A stretch of DNA of 64,000 bases from Levilactobacillus zymae (GCF_032190635.1 NZ_JAVLAS010000001.1:2480001-2544000), one strand, 5' to 3'. Positions 32,694 to 42,342 are shown, numbered from the stretch's first letter. Made by a program: numbers and translations. The notes: generated by a model from the letters alone, not told the origin.

Positions 32694-34712
32694 TTGGAAA
32701 TCTTCTATGCTGTCGTGCTCCTCATTGTGGCCACGATTGCGGCGAACTTAGTCTACCCCTACTTTCCCGTAATTCCGCAAGCTTTCTATCAGATTTTTGC
32801 CGGGGCATTACTCTCTTTGGTGCCCTTTTTTCACCATTTCGTGCTTGAACCCGAAATGTTCATGCTCATCATCATTGCACCATTGATGTTCTATGACGGC
32901 CAAAACGCCGACACCCATGCCCTCCGTAAGCACATTCCCTCGGTCCTCTCCATGGCCGTGATTCTGGCCGTCCTGACCGTGATCTTAATGGGCTACGTCA
33001 GTCACGCCATGGTTGCCGGTATTCCGTTGGCCCTGGCCTTCGCACTGGCCGCCATCGTGACACCGACCGATGCCGTGGCAGTCTCGTCAATCACCACCAA
33101 CATGGCGGTGCCCGAAAAAGTGATGGGGATGCTCGAACGCGAATCCCTCTTCAACGACGCCTCCGGTTTGGTCGCCTTCAACTTAGCCCTGACCGCCTTT
33201 ATCACCGGTGAGTTTTCCGTTCGCGACGGGGTGGAACACTTCTTCATTGTCTTTTTAGGGGGCCTCCTGATTGGGGCGATCTTGGGAATTGTCTTCATCT
33301 GGGGACGGATCTACCTGGTGCAGTCGGGGATGGATTCCACCAGCGTGATCGTACCTTACGACATCCTGACCCCGTTTATCATTTACCTGGCCGTCGAACA
33401 CTTCGAGCTTTCCGGTATCCTGGCCGTCGTGGCCGCCGGGTTACTCCGGAGCGCCGCTAGCAAGCAAATCCGTCTCTCGAGTACGCAACTACAGCTGGTT
33501 TCCCGGTCAACCTGGCGGATCTTGACCAGTATTCTCAACGGCTTCGTCTTTGTTCTCTTGGGCGTGTCACTCCCAACCGTGTGGCACAACATCCAAGCCG
33601 AGCACACCACGGCCCTACCTAGCTACATCTTATTAGCGGTAGTCCTGTACCTTGTGATGTTTGTGCTGCGCTACCTCTGGATTCGCTTCGATTGGGCGAT
33701 GATTCACTCCGCTCCGAAAGACCAACGCCACCATGCCTTGGTCGGAGCGTTATCGGGCATTCACGGAACCATTACGTTGGCCATGGCCTTTTCCTTACCA
33801 TTGACGTTCCACGGTCAGGCCTTTCCGTTTAGAAATACCATGATTTTCATCGCCGCCGTGGTCATCATTTTAAGCCTATTAGTCCCCGCCATCGTCTTGC
33901 CGCTGATTCTGCCTAGCAGAGAACAGCCGATTGATCCGGAGATGGCTAAACGCGAACGGCAAAACCTGATTACTTACGCCACTCAACAATTAATCCTGGA
34001 ACATCCCGAACACAAGGCCGAGACCCAGGCCGTCGTGGCCATCCTTAATAGTCAATACGGGGATCACCGGCCTAACCGTAAGTTGGTGAAGGAACTCATG
34101 CGCCAGGCCAACCAGGTCGAGGTCGCCAGTGTTCAAAAACTGGCTGATCATAATCAAGTCGGCCCCGCCTACGCCAACCGCTACGTCCGGGGCTTGATCT
34201 GGCGCACCAGAACCAACGGTCAGCTCTCCTTTGCCGGCTTCGGACTGTGGCTGCGCTATGTCGGTCACCGGGTAACCCACCGTCTGCGCCACCGAAAGAA
34301 CCGGAATCATCACGACCGGCGCCGCCAGCAACTACGGACGACCGACGGCCAGAACGCCGTGGTCAACGCCCAACGTGAACAGGTCCACGCGAACCTGCGA
34401 GCCGTTTTCAGCTTAATGGAAACTCAGGGGTATAACGACGTGATGGACTACCTGACCGCGAACACGACCGCCGACAATCAAGCCGAAATCAACGCCGTGC
34501 GGACCTATTACAACACCCGGCACCGCCGGTTTACACAAAATGACACCAGCGAACTGCAAAACGAGTTGTTCATTCAGGCGTTTCAGTACGAATACAACTA
34601 CGTCCGCCAACAACGCCTGCGTCACGCGATTCCTAACGCGTTGGCCGACGACCTCTACCAACAGATTTCGACCGATCAGATGCTTTACATGCAAGAGATT
34701 ACCGAAGCTTAA
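32694..34712 (+). CDS. CPA1-family Na+(K+)/H+ antiporter
   Basis: The 672-residue protein has an N-terminal membrane domain of about 12 segments (1-405), with the CPA1 marks MFYDGQNAD, AIVTPTDAVAVSSI and ESLFNDASGLVAFNLAL (the ND ion-binding pair), and a large hydrophilic, highly charged C-terminal region (about 410-672) that is probably cytosolic and regulatory. It exchanges cytosolic Na+ or K+ for protons, for pH and salt balance. The start is a TTG at 32694 with GGAGG 8 bases upstream. The tail has no domain I recognise and is longer than in basic NhaP proteins. Confidence 0.9.
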   Translation: MEIFYAVVLLIVATIAANLVYPYFPVIPQAFYQIFAGALLSLVPFFHHFVLEPEMFMLIIIAPLMFYDGQNADTHALRKHIPSVLSMAVILAVLTVILMGYVSHAMVAGIPLALAFALAAIVTPTDAVAVSSITTNMAVPEKVMGMLERESLFNDASGLVAFNLALTAFITGEFSVRDGVEHFFIVFLGGLLIGAILGIVFIWGRIYLVQSGMDSTSVIVPYDILTPFIIYLAVEHFELSGILAVVAAGLLRSAASKQIRLSSTQLQLVSRSTWRILTSILNGFVFVLLGVSLPTVWHNIQAEHTTALPSYILLAVVLYLVMFVLRYLWIRFDWAMIHSAPKDQRHHALVGALSGIHGTITLAMAFSLPLTFHGQAFPFRNTMIFIAAVVIILSLLVPAIVLPLILPSREQPIDPEMAKRERQNLITYATQQLILEHPEHKAETQAVVAILNSQYGDHRPNRKLVKELMRQANQVEVASVQKLADHNQVGPAYANRYVRGLIWRTRTNGQLSFAGFGLWLRYVGHRVTHRLRHRKNRNHHDRRRQQLRTTDGQNAVVNAQREQVHANLRAVFSLMETQGYNDVMDYLTANTTADNQAEINAVRTYYNTRHRRFTQNDTSELQNELFIQAFQYEYNYVRQQRLRHAIPNALADDLYQQISTDQMLYMQEITEA

Positions 34713-34873
34713 TTGGTCAGCGTCACATTTTCTTCACAATTAGGGGGTATAGTGAAAACATAACTTACGAACTAAAGATGAATAAGTTACGAATTTTACT
34801 CCTCCAAAGTAATTGTACCCCGGACTGTGTCATGTTTTAGGTGCGTCCGCGTACACGTAATTTACGTTTCAAG

Positions 34874-34918
34874 CAAAAACGGTGACGCCCATCCTGGTTG
34901 GTGGGGTCGCCGTTTTTT
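34874..34918 (+). terminator. Rho-independent terminator downstream of the antiporter
   Basis: AAAACGGTGACGCCC pairs with GGGGTCGCCGTTTT (one wobble and one mismatch), followed by T residues. Confidence 0.85.
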
Positions 34919-34959
34919 GATGGGTCCCGGCCGTTCGGTATTTCGTTAACCCATCTATA

Positions 34960-34975
34960 ATGAGAAAATTCTCAT
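34960..34975. promoter_or_regulatory. 7-bp-arm palindrome upstream of phosphoesterase promoter
   Basis: ATGAGAA-AA-TTCTCAT, ending 25 bases upstream of the -35 hexamer, with a further half site GAGAA at 34983. Candidate operator for an unknown regulator. Confidence 0.35.
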
Positions 34976-35000
34976 AATTTTGAGAAATTGGAACCAAAAA

Positions 35001-35029
35001 TTTACAGTTCCCGTAAACTAGCTTATAAT
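35001..35029 (+). promoter_or_regulatory. Promoter of the 5'-nucleotidase family gene
   Basis: TTTACA (35001-35006), 17-base spacer, TATAAT (35024-35029). Confidence 0.8.
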
Positions 35030-35117
35030 TTCTTTAACACGTTCCACACTTAGCGTTTGCTTGCCAGCAGCTGGCGGTTAAAAACGCCAGTTAGACGTAA
35101 TCGGAGGGTGACTAATT

Positions 35118-36698
35118 ATGAAGCTGACAATTCTATCAACCAGCGATACACACGGGTACGTTTTTCCCACGAACTACGTGAAGAAGGGCAGTAAGCAAGG
35201 TTTCGGCCTCGCCCGTGCTGCCACGGTGGTTGCACGCGAACAAGCCGCGGCAGATGGTCCGGTGGTGGCCATCGAAAACGGAGATTTCCTGGAAGGGTCA
35301 CCCTTGGCCTACTATGTCGCCCGGGTGCAGCCCGACCGCGACCCCGCCCCACTCATGAACATCTACAACCAGATCAATTACGATTGCGGCATTCTGGGTA
35401 ACCATGAATTTAACTACGGCCAAGAGTACCTGCAGACGGCCATTCGCGATGCCAAACGGCAGATCTTATGTGCCAACATCTTGGACCGTAACGGCGACCC
35501 CGAATACGGTAAACCCTACACCATCATCAAAAAGGCGGGGATCAAGATTGGCGTGCTGGGGCTCACCACCCAAGCCGTCTATAAATGGGAGAAAGCCACT
35601 AATATTAGTGGCCTGCAATTCGAATCGGCCTTCGTCGCCGCCAAGAAATACGTGCCAATTATCCGGGAACAGGCCGATATCGTGGTGGTCTGTTACCACG
35701 GCGGCTTCGAAAGAGATCTGGCCACCGGCGAACCGAACGACATCCACGTGGGCGAAAACGAAGCCTACCATATGCTAGCCGAGATTCCCGGCATCGACGC
35801 CATGGTCACCGGTCACCAACACCGGCAGATTGCCACGGCGCTCTTCGACATTCCCACGACCCAACCCGGCTTTCGGGGACAGGCCGTGGGCAAGATTACT
35901 CTCGACCTTAAGCGCGACGCTAACGGGCAGGTCACGGTGATCAACCACGACTCCGAATTGGTTTCGGCGGCCAACGCGCCATTAGACCCCAAGGTGATTG
36001 ACGCTGCGGCCCCGCTCAATTCACGCGTAGGTCATTGGCTGGATCAGCCCTTAGGCCACATCAACGGCGACATGACCTTTCACGACCCGTTCAAGGCGCG
36101 GATTCACGAAACGCCCTACATCGAGTTCATCCAGCAGGTTCAGATGGCCACCATGGGCGCCGACATTTCGGCCACAGCCCTGTTCAGTGACGAGGCCCTC
36201 GGGTTTGAAAATCCGATTACCATGCGCAATATCATGACCAACTACGTCTATCCCAACGGGTTGTCGCTGTTAAACATCACGGGGGCCGACTTAAAGGCCG
36301 CCTTAGAGGTTTCCGCACGATACTTCACCATTGTAGACGATCAGATTACCGTCAATCCGGCGTTCGTGCACCCCAAACACCGGCAATATAACTATGACAT
36401 GTACGAAGGCATCACCTATACGCTCAACATCGCCCAACCGATGGGCCACCGCGTCGAGGATCTGACCTACCACGGCCAGCCAGTCCGACCGGATCAACCG
36501 CTCCGGATCGTCTTGAACCAGTACCGCGCCGTGGGCGGGGGCCACTACAGCATGTACGAGGCCAGCAAGATCGTTGCGGAGAGTCAAAGTCCGATGAGTG
36601 AACTGATTGCCGACTACCTGCAAGAACACCCCGTCGTCGAGGCCACCACCAACGATAACTTCAAGGTGATTAACGACCCCCACGAGCTCACCGATTAA
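35118..36698 (+). CDS. Bifunctional metallophosphatase/5'-nucleotidase (UshA/YunD-like)
   Basis: The 526-residue protein has an N-terminal calcineurin-type metallophosphatase (about 1-280) with metal motifs STSDTHG, ENGDFLEG, GNHEFNYG, CYHGG and TGHQHRQ, and a C-terminal 5'-nucleotidase substrate domain (about 310-520, with GGHYSMYEA). There is no signal peptide, unlike exported UshA, so it acts inside the cell, as B. subtilis YunD-type enzymes do. Substrates may be 5'-nucleotides, 2',3'-cyclic nucleotides or UDP-sugars. GGAGGGTG lies before the ATG. Monocistronic with a good promoter and strong terminator. Confidence 0.92.
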   Translation: MKLTILSTSDTHGYVFPTNYVKKGSKQGFGLARAATVVAREQAAADGPVVAIENGDFLEGSPLAYYVARVQPDRDPAPLMNIYNQINYDCGILGNHEFNYGQEYLQTAIRDAKRQILCANILDRNGDPEYGKPYTIIKKAGIKIGVLGLTTQAVYKWEKATNISGLQFESAFVAAKKYVPIIREQADIVVVCYHGGFERDLATGEPNDIHVGENEAYHMLAEIPGIDAMVTGHQHRQIATALFDIPTTQPGFRGQAVGKITLDLKRDANGQVTVINHDSELVSAANAPLDPKVIDAAAPLNSRVGHWLDQPLGHINGDMTFHDPFKARIHETPYIEFIQQVQMATMGADISATALFSDEALGFENPITMRNIMTNYVYPNGLSLLNITGADLKAALEVSARYFTIVDDQITVNPAFVHPKHRQYNYDMYEGITYTLNIAQPMGHRVEDLTYHGQPVRPDQPLRIVLNQYRAVGGGHYSMYEASKIVAESQSPMSELIADYLQEHPVVEATTNDNFKVINDPHELTD

Positions 36699-36702
36699 AC
36701 TG

Positions 36703-36760
36703 AAAAAGCGTTCGCTGCAACACCTAACCTGGTCGTTAGGTTTCGCAGCGAACGCTTTTT
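36703..36760. terminator. Bidirectional terminator
   Basis: AAAAAGCGTTCGCTGC (36703-36718) pairs exactly with GCAGCGAACGCTTTTT (36745-36760), with an inner CCTAAC/GTTAGG pair. It stops the phosphoesterase transcript and the converging minus-strand gene. Confidence 0.95.
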
Positions 36761-36771
36761 AATTCTGGCTC

Positions 36772-37566
36772 TTAGGATTCAGCATTGCCGGCATACGTGT
36801 AGTAGGTCTGCTTGCCGAGTTTGTAGACGTGGTAATAATTCGCATAACTTTGATTCTTAGGCGTTTGTAACTTGGTCTTCTTCAGGTTGGTGACCGTCAA
36901 GCGGTACTGGTACTTTCCGTGAGTCGCCACCCGCTTGGTTGGGAGTCCCTTCACGGCCTTTTGGGTGTAATAGTACCGGTGAGTCCCTTTCTGGGTAAAC
37001 TTGGTGATCTTCGCACTGGCCTGCGGGCGGTACTCCGTCCGTTGCCGGGAATGCTTGACCGTGCCAAAGGATTCTAAGTAGCCGTCGGTCGTGACGGTGA
37101 CCCAGGGTCCGGTCCAGATACTGGTCTTCATCGTCGGTGTAAAGGCGGGCATCTCGCCCTTGGATTCTAACATGTACTTTGGCCGCGTGGTCGCCGTCAG
37201 ATGCCGGCCCACGTTATTCAACGCCGTGTACTCCCCAATACCGCCCGCGTGGACCTTCTTCGGCCAGCCGTTTTTGACCTTCAACTGGTAGTTAACCGTT
37301 AGCAAATCAAAACTCGCCTCTAAGCGCGTCTTGGCGGGATCCGTTAATCCCGGATACGGCCCGGACACCTGCCCCTTGACCACGGTCCCCTTCGGAATCG
37401 TGACCCGCTGACTGGAGCCGTACAGCTGAATCCGAAAGGTCTGATTAGCCCGGTAATAGGTGTGGTCGGACCGTGAATCGGCCGCCGCACTGGCGGTCAT
37501 TCCGGCCACCCCTGCCACCACGGCGCCCAACAATAAGAGCCCTGATTTTAACTCATTCATGTGCAT
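36772..37566 (-). CDS. Secreted protein of unknown function
   Basis: Start set at ATG 37566 (MHMNELKSG) with GGAGGAG 7 bases upstream; a longer frame exists but lacks this. The 264-residue protein has a signal peptide with likely cleavage after SAAA near residue 33. The mature part is basic, rich in Tyr, Thr and Lys, and probably all-beta (FRIQLYGSSQRVTIPKGTVVKG reads like an SH3-type opening strand). I recognise no family. It is probably a small wall- or membrane-associated protein of lactobacilli. Confidence 0.7.
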   Translation of the reverse strand: MHMNELKSGLLLLGAVVAGVAGMTASAAADSRSDHTYYRANQTFRIQLYGSSQRVTIPKGTVVKGQVSGPYPGLTDPAKTRLEASFDLLTVNYQLKVKNGWPKKVHAGGIGEYTALNNVGRHLTATTRPKYMLESKGEMPAFTPTMKTSIWTGPWVTVTTDGYLESFGTVKHSRQRTEYRPQASAKITKFTQKGTHRYYYTQKAVKGLPTKRVATHGKYQYRLTVTNLKKTKLQTPKNQSYANYYHVYKLGKQTYYTYAGNAES

Positions 37567-37666
37567 GATAGTTCTCCTCCAAACATCCCTGATTGGCTTA
37601 AGTATAGCACGCTTGGCTAAAAAAATGGTGCACTTGCCAACCGGCAACCGCACCACCAGCGACCAC

Positions 37667-39271
37667 CTACGAAGCGTTGGCCGCCTTTTTCTTTTTCTTC
37701 TTCTTTTTCTTTTCGTCGCCGACGTATTCGACCGCCGTGAGCTTACGAATCGTGGTGACCTTGATCTTCCCGGGATAAGTTAACTCGGCTTCGACACGCT
37801 TGGCAACTTCTTGTGTCAGGTTAGCCGCCGCCTGGTCGTCTAACGTCTGCGGGTTCACAATGATCCGTAACTCCCGGCCAGCCTGAATCGCGTAGCTTTC
37901 CGTGACGCCGTTCTGGTCGTTAGCAATCTTTTCCAGCGACCGCAACCGGTTGATGTAGTCTTCCACGGATTCACTCCGCGCCCCCGGTCGGGCCCCGGAA
38001 ATTGCATCGGCCGCCGCAACCAGGTCCGAAATCGGCGAGGTCTTCTCCACGTCGCCATGGTGCGCGGCAATCGCGTTGATGACCACCGGATCTTCCTGGT
38101 ACTTTTCGGCAAATTCGACCCCAATTTCCACGTGGGTCCCCTCGACTTCGTGGTCGATGGCCTTCCCCAGGTCATGCAGGAGCCCAGCCCGCCGTGCTAA
38201 GCGGGTGTTGTACCCCAAGCGTGCGGCCATGGCGCCGGTCATCTGCGCCACTTCGATCGAGTGTTGCAGGACGTTTTGACCGTAGCTGGTCCGGTACTTG
38301 AGCCGACCAATCAGCTTCATCAAGTCGGGATGCATCCAGCCCACGTGTAAGAGGCTGACGGCCTGTTCCCCGGTCTCCCAGAGACTGTGGTTGACGTCGC
38401 GTTGGGCGTTTTCCACCTGGGTTTCGATTTGGTTGGCTGAAATGCGGCGACTCGCCACCAGGTTGGTGATGGCCACCCGGGCAACCTCTCGGCGAATCGG
38501 GTCGTGCGTGCTGATAAATAACGTGGTGTTGTCGTCCGGCACGAAGATCAGATCCGTCCCGGTTAACGTCTCCAGCAAGCGAATGTGCTGGCCGTCGCGG
38601 CCAATGATCTTGCTGCGGACCTCACCGTTAGGCACCGTGACCGTGTGCTCCAAGTGTTCCTTGGGCAAGTCCTGCGGCCCCGATTGGGTGGCGGGTAAGA
38701 CCACGTCCTTGGCCCAACGTTCGGCGTTGGCCACGGCGTTATCGTTTTGCGCCTTGATCTCGATGTCGCGGTCGCGCTTTAACTCAATCTCCGTTTGCCG
38801 GATCACCTCGTCTTGCGCCGCCTGGGTATCCATCCCCGCGCGTTGGGCTAACGTGGTCGTCCGCGTCTCGCGCAGTTCCGCCGCTTGGTCCCGTAAGTCA
38901 TGGATTGCGTGGCGCTGCTGCTGGTTGACTTGGCTGCGTTGATCCAGCATCGTGGTCTGGTCATCCAAGCGGACGGCCATCTGGTCTAACAATCGTTCTC
39001 GTTGCTGGCGGCGCTGTTCTCGCACCGCAATATCACTTTGTTGTTCGGTCAATTCGTCCTTGACGGATTGCTGATAAGCTAAGGTTTCTCGTTGGTTTTT
39101 CGCTTGTAACTTTGCGATCCGGGCCTTGGTTTTCGCCGTGGCTTGGGTCACAATGTCACGTGCCTGCTCCTGAACCGCCAGCAGTTCCTGACGGTGTTGG
39201 TGTTGCCGCACGAGATAGCCCAGTACCAGCCCAATCAATAACAGACCGATAATCAATCCGGTTACTAACAA
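37667..39271 (-). CDS. RNase Y paralogue (KH-HD phosphodiesterase) with polylysine tail
   Basis: A 534-residue protein with RNase Y architecture: N-terminal membrane segment (about 3-23), long coiled coil (25-190, Gln/Arg rich), KH domain (about 210-270, GxxG as GRDG in SKIIGRDGQHIRLLE) and HD domain (about 335-430, with LLHDLGKAIDHE and AIAAHHGDVE). It keeps the HD metal ligands, so it should cut RNA at the membrane. The last 20 residues include nine consecutive lysines, not normal in RNase Y, encoded by an A-rich run that is prone to slippage. TTG start at 39271 after AAGGAG. Housekeeping rny normally lies elsewhere, so this may be a second copy. Confidence 0.88.
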   Translation of the reverse strand: MLVTGLIIGLLLIGLVLGYLVRQHQHRQELLAVQEQARDIVTQATAKTKARIAKLQAKNQRETLAYQQSVKDELTEQQSDIAVREQRRQQRERLLDQMAVRLDDQTTMLDQRSQVNQQQRHAIHDLRDQAAELRETRTTTLAQRAGMDTQAAQDEVIRQTEIELKRDRDIEIKAQNDNAVANAERWAKDVVLPATQSGPQDLPKEHLEHTVTVPNGEVRSKIIGRDGQHIRLLETLTGTDLIFVPDDNTTLFISTHDPIRREVARVAITNLVASRRISANQIETQVENAQRDVNHSLWETGEQAVSLLHVGWMHPDLMKLIGRLKYRTSYGQNVLQHSIEVAQMTGAMAARLGYNTRLARRAGLLHDLGKAIDHEVEGTHVEIGVEFAEKYQEDPVVINAIAAHHGDVEKTSPISDLVAAADAISGARPGARSESVEDYINRLRSLEKIANDQNGVTESYAIQAGRELRIIVNPQTLDDQAAANLTQEVAKRVEAELTYPGKIKVTTIRKLTAVEYVGDEKKKKKKKKKAANAS

Positions 39272-39375
39272 TTTAACTTACTCCTTAAATTTGACTCCCG
39301 GGGAATTCCCCGGGTGGGTTGGTCAGGTTTCTCGTTAATTATACGCTATTTTCAGGGACAACCCAACTCTTCAAT

Positions 39376-40320
39376 TTAATGGAAGTACTGCGTTAAAAAT
39401 CGTTTGACGGTCGCTTGGTACAATTGCGGGTTGTGCGACAGCGCCGCGGCGTGCTTGGCGCCAGGGACCACTAACAACTGTTTAGGACCGGCATCGGCAT
39501 GGTAGACCTGGTAGACCATCTTGGTCGGCACGAAGGTGTCCGCCCCGCCGTGAATGAACAACATCGGTTTATGATTCTTTTTGACCGCACTCACCGCATC
39601 GGCGTCCTTAAAACTAAAACCGGCTCGTAACCGGGTGACCGCGCTGGTCATGGGGACTAACGGCCAGTACGGCAGATTGTACATCTGACGGGCCTGGTAG
39701 CGAATCTCATCGTCGGCCGTGGTGTAGCCACAGTCTTCAATGTAGGCTTTCAGCTGCGTGGGTGTCTTCAAACCACTGGCGATCATGGTCGTGGCCCCGC
39801 CCATCGAGACCCCGAAGAGCACGATCTGTGACTGCTTACCTTGGCGGGCAATCACCTGATTGATCCATTTAAGGTAGTCGCGACTTTCGAAGTACCCGTA
39901 GCTCATGGCCTTGCCGCCGCTGGCTCCCTGGGCCCGGTCGTCGGGAACCAGCACGTTATAACCTAATTGGTGAAACATACCGGCGTACCCGCCCATCTGT
40001 TCCTTACTGGACGCAAAGCCGTGAACCAAGACCACGGTTTTTTTAGTGGCGCGGGTCGCCGGGATGTAGTTGGCGACGAGTTTAAAGTTGGCGTCCGCCG
40101 CCGTTTCGGTCCAGCGGTACTTCTTGGCCGTCTGGTACCAGTGCTTTTGCGTGTACAGTGGATCATCGGTGGTCAGGGCCTTGGGCGCCCCGATAAAGCT
40201 CTTTTTACCGCGAGCCACCGTCATATTATAAAAGTAAAAACTGGCCCCCACCAGTGCCACGATGATGACGCCCATAAAAATTCCGCCGGCGACTAGCCAG
40301 CGTTTTAAAACCTTATTCAA
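39376..40320 (-). CDS. Membrane-anchored alpha/beta hydrolase
   Basis: The 314-residue protein has one N-terminal membrane segment (about 10-32) and an exported alpha/beta hydrolase domain. The nucleophile elbow is LFGVSMGGATT (Ser about 172), preceded by VVLVHGFASSKEQM; the acid lies in FIHGGADTFVP and the histidine in GAKHAAAL. It resembles YqkD/serine aminopeptidase-type hydrolases. The substrate is unknown; an exported esterase or amidase acting on wall or lipid compounds is likely. TTG start at 40320 with AAGGGGG 8 bases upstream. Confidence 0.85.
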   Translation of the reverse strand: MNKVLKRWLVAGGIFMGVIIVALVGASFYFYNMTVARGKKSFIGAPKALTTDDPLYTQKHWYQTAKKYRWTETAADANFKLVANYIPATRATKKTVVLVHGFASSKEQMGGYAGMFHQLGYNVLVPDDRAQGASGGKAMSYGYFESRDYLKWINQVIARQGKQSQIVLFGVSMGGATTMIASGLKTPTQLKAYIEDCGYTTADDEIRYQARQMYNLPYWPLVPMTSAVTRLRAGFSFKDADAVSAVKKNHKPMLFIHGGADTFVPTKMVYQVYHADAGPKQLLVVPGAKHAAALSHNPQLYQATVKRFLTQYFH

Positions 40321-40471
40321 CTGTATTTCCCCCTTAATCTTGCCTAGAGATAGTATACAGGGGTTCTATCCCTCAGCGCAATCGTTAAGAAGTTTGCTAT
40401 AATATAGCCAACTTCTGTGCGTGGGTACCGAAACGCACCCCGCACCACACACCTTAAAGGGGGATACGCCC

Positions 40472-42295
40472 ATGACCTATTCGTTAAATTGGGATCTCGA
40501 TTCACTCTTCACCGGCGGGATTCACTCCGCCCAACTGAAAGCTAAACTCAAACAGATTAAGACCGACACCGCCGCGCTAGGCGACCTACTCGACCGTTGG
40601 GACGCTACCAGTGACGCGCCCGGCTTTCAACAATTCATCAAGCTCATCACCCAGCTACAGACCCTCGAAGCCGGATTGGCCCAAGCCAACCTCTTCGTCA
40701 GTTCGATTGGCTCCGCCGACATCGCTAACCCCGCCGTCGCTCCGACCGAAGACCGCCTGCGCAACCTGGACACCCAGCTGCAAACCGTCAGCAATAAACT
40801 CAACAAGGTCCTGGTGCAAGTTCCCGACGCGCAATTTGCCGCAATGCTCAACCTGCCGGCCCTGCAGCCCATCGCCTTTAACCTGACCGAGATGCGTGAC
40901 GCCGGTAAGGAACTCCTCGACGACAAGACCGAAAACCTGATCAACCAACTTAACCTCGACGGTAAGGCCGCCTGGAGTTCACATTACGATTCGCTGGTTG
41001 CCACGGTTAACGTGCCCTTCCACGACGCCCACGGCAATCCCGTCACCCTGTCGGCCGGCCAAGCCGATAATAACCTGTTAGGCAACGCCGATCCGCAGTA
41101 CCGCGCCGACCTCTTACCCGCTTGGGAACAGGCTTGGACGGACAAAGAACAACTCTTTGCCGATACGCTGAATCACCTGGCCGGATTTCGGCTCACGGAG
41201 TACCGGGCACACGGCGTTAGCGACTTTTTACGCGCACCGTTAAAGGATAACCGGTTAAGCGCGGCAACCCTCAAGACCATCTGGCAGGTGGTCGACGACA
41301 ATAAACAATTCCTGCTCGATTACCTGGACCGCAAGGCGGCGTTACTGGGCAAGAAGCACGCCGGTTGGCAGGACGTCGAAGCGCCACTGAACCTTCCCGG
41401 TAGCCAGCTGCACCACTTTACCTACGACGAAGCCGCGGCCTTCATCATCAAGCACTACGGCGAATTCTCGCCGAAGATGGCCGCCCTAGCCCAGAAGGCC
41501 TTCACCAACCACTGGATCGAAGCCGAGGACCGCGCGGGCAAGGCTCCCGGTGGTTGGATGGAAAGTGCCCCCGAAACCAACGAATCGCGGATCTTCATGA
41601 CCTTCACCGGTTCACCTAACGACGTGTCCACCCTGGCTCACGAGCTGGGCCACGCCTTTCACTCCAGCGTGATGGGCGACCTGCCTTACCTGCGCCAGGG
41701 ATACGCCATGAACGTCGCCGAAACCGCGTCGACCTTTGGCGAACTGATTGTGGCCGACGCCAACGTCAAGGCCGCGACCAGCGATGCCGAGAAGATCACG
41801 TTACTCAATGCCAAGATGGACAACCCGGTCGCCATGTTCTTGAACATCCGGGCGCGCTTCTTGTTCGAAACGCGCTTCTACCAGTTACGGCAGCAAAAGC
41901 TCGTTACCCCCGCCGAACTCAACGAATTGATGTTAAACGCCCAAAAGGAAGCCTTCGGGCACGACCTGTCGACCTACTCACCACACCTCTGGGCCAGCAA
42001 GCTGCATTTCTACATCGACGACCTGTCCTTCTACAACTTCCCGTACGTCTTTGGCTACCTCTTCAGCCTGGGCATCTACGCCAAGGCCCAACAGACCGAC
42101 AACTTCGAAGACCAATACATCGCCCTGTTGCGTGATACGGCCAACATGTCCAGCGAATCCCTGGCCCAAAAACACTTGGGGGTCGATTTGACCCAACCAG
42201 ACTTCTGGCTGGCAGGCGTGGCGTTGATCAAAAAAGACGTGGCCGAGTTCATGCGCCTAACCGATCCGTTGGTTCACCCAACCCCTCGCGCTTAA
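40472..42295 (+). CDS. pepF: M3-family oligoendopeptidase F-type
   Basis: Start chosen at ATG 40472 (MTYSLNWDLDSLF) after AAAGGGGG. The 607-residue zinc metallopeptidase has the M3 signature LAHELGHAFHS (HExxH) and the downstream Glu in NVAETASTFGELIV. It cuts 7-17-residue peptides in the cytosol and so complements Opp uptake and the S9 peptidase. It appears complete for PepF/M3B. The gene symbol is by family; lactic acid bacteria often have several PepF-like genes. Confidence 0.92.
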   Translation: MTYSLNWDLDSLFTGGIHSAQLKAKLKQIKTDTAALGDLLDRWDATSDAPGFQQFIKLITQLQTLEAGLAQANLFVSSIGSADIANPAVAPTEDRLRNLDTQLQTVSNKLNKVLVQVPDAQFAAMLNLPALQPIAFNLTEMRDAGKELLDDKTENLINQLNLDGKAAWSSHYDSLVATVNVPFHDAHGNPVTLSAGQADNNLLGNADPQYRADLLPAWEQAWTDKEQLFADTLNHLAGFRLTEYRAHGVSDFLRAPLKDNRLSAATLKTIWQVVDDNKQFLLDYLDRKAALLGKKHAGWQDVEAPLNLPGSQLHHFTYDEAAAFIIKHYGEFSPKMAALAQKAFTNHWIEAEDRAGKAPGGWMESAPETNESRIFMTFTGSPNDVSTLAHELGHAFHSSVMGDLPYLRQGYAMNVAETASTFGELIVADANVKAATSDAEKITLLNAKMDNPVAMFLNIRARFLFETRFYQLRQQKLVTPAELNELMLNAQKEAFGHDLSTYSPHLWASKLHFYIDDLSFYNFPYVFGYLFSLGIYAKAQQTDNFEDQYIALLRDTANMSSESLAQKHLGVDLTQPDFWLAGVALIKKDVAEFMRLTDPLVHPTPRA

Positions 42296-42309
42296 ACCCA
42301 ACGCTTCGT

Positions 42310-42342
42310 GGTATAATGAATTTAGAGATTAGAACTTATACC
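42310..42342. promoter_or_regulatory. Promoter -10 and inverted-repeat operator of XRE regulator
   Basis: TATAAT (42312-42317) preceded by TGG lies within the first arm of an inverted repeat GGTATAA (42310-42316) ... TTATACC (42336-42342). The overlap of repeat and -10 suggests autorepression by the HTH protein encoded 24 bases downstream. Confidence 0.5.

Larger units (their letters stand above)
34713..35117. other. Intergenic region with terminator, palindrome and promoter
   Basis: No gene is supported. It contains a terminator at 34874-34918, a -10-like TATAGT at 34748-34753 without a good -35, a palindrome at 34960-34975 and the consensus promoter at 35001-35029. A small RNA of about 160 bases ending at the terminator is possible but weakly supported; the terminator may simply be that of the antiporter gene. 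Confidence 0.5.

Noticed and set aside
34748-34918. Small RNA gene ending at the 34874-34918 terminator
   Set aside because: Only a TATAGT -10 is present, with no acceptable -35; the terminator can belong to the antiporter gene.
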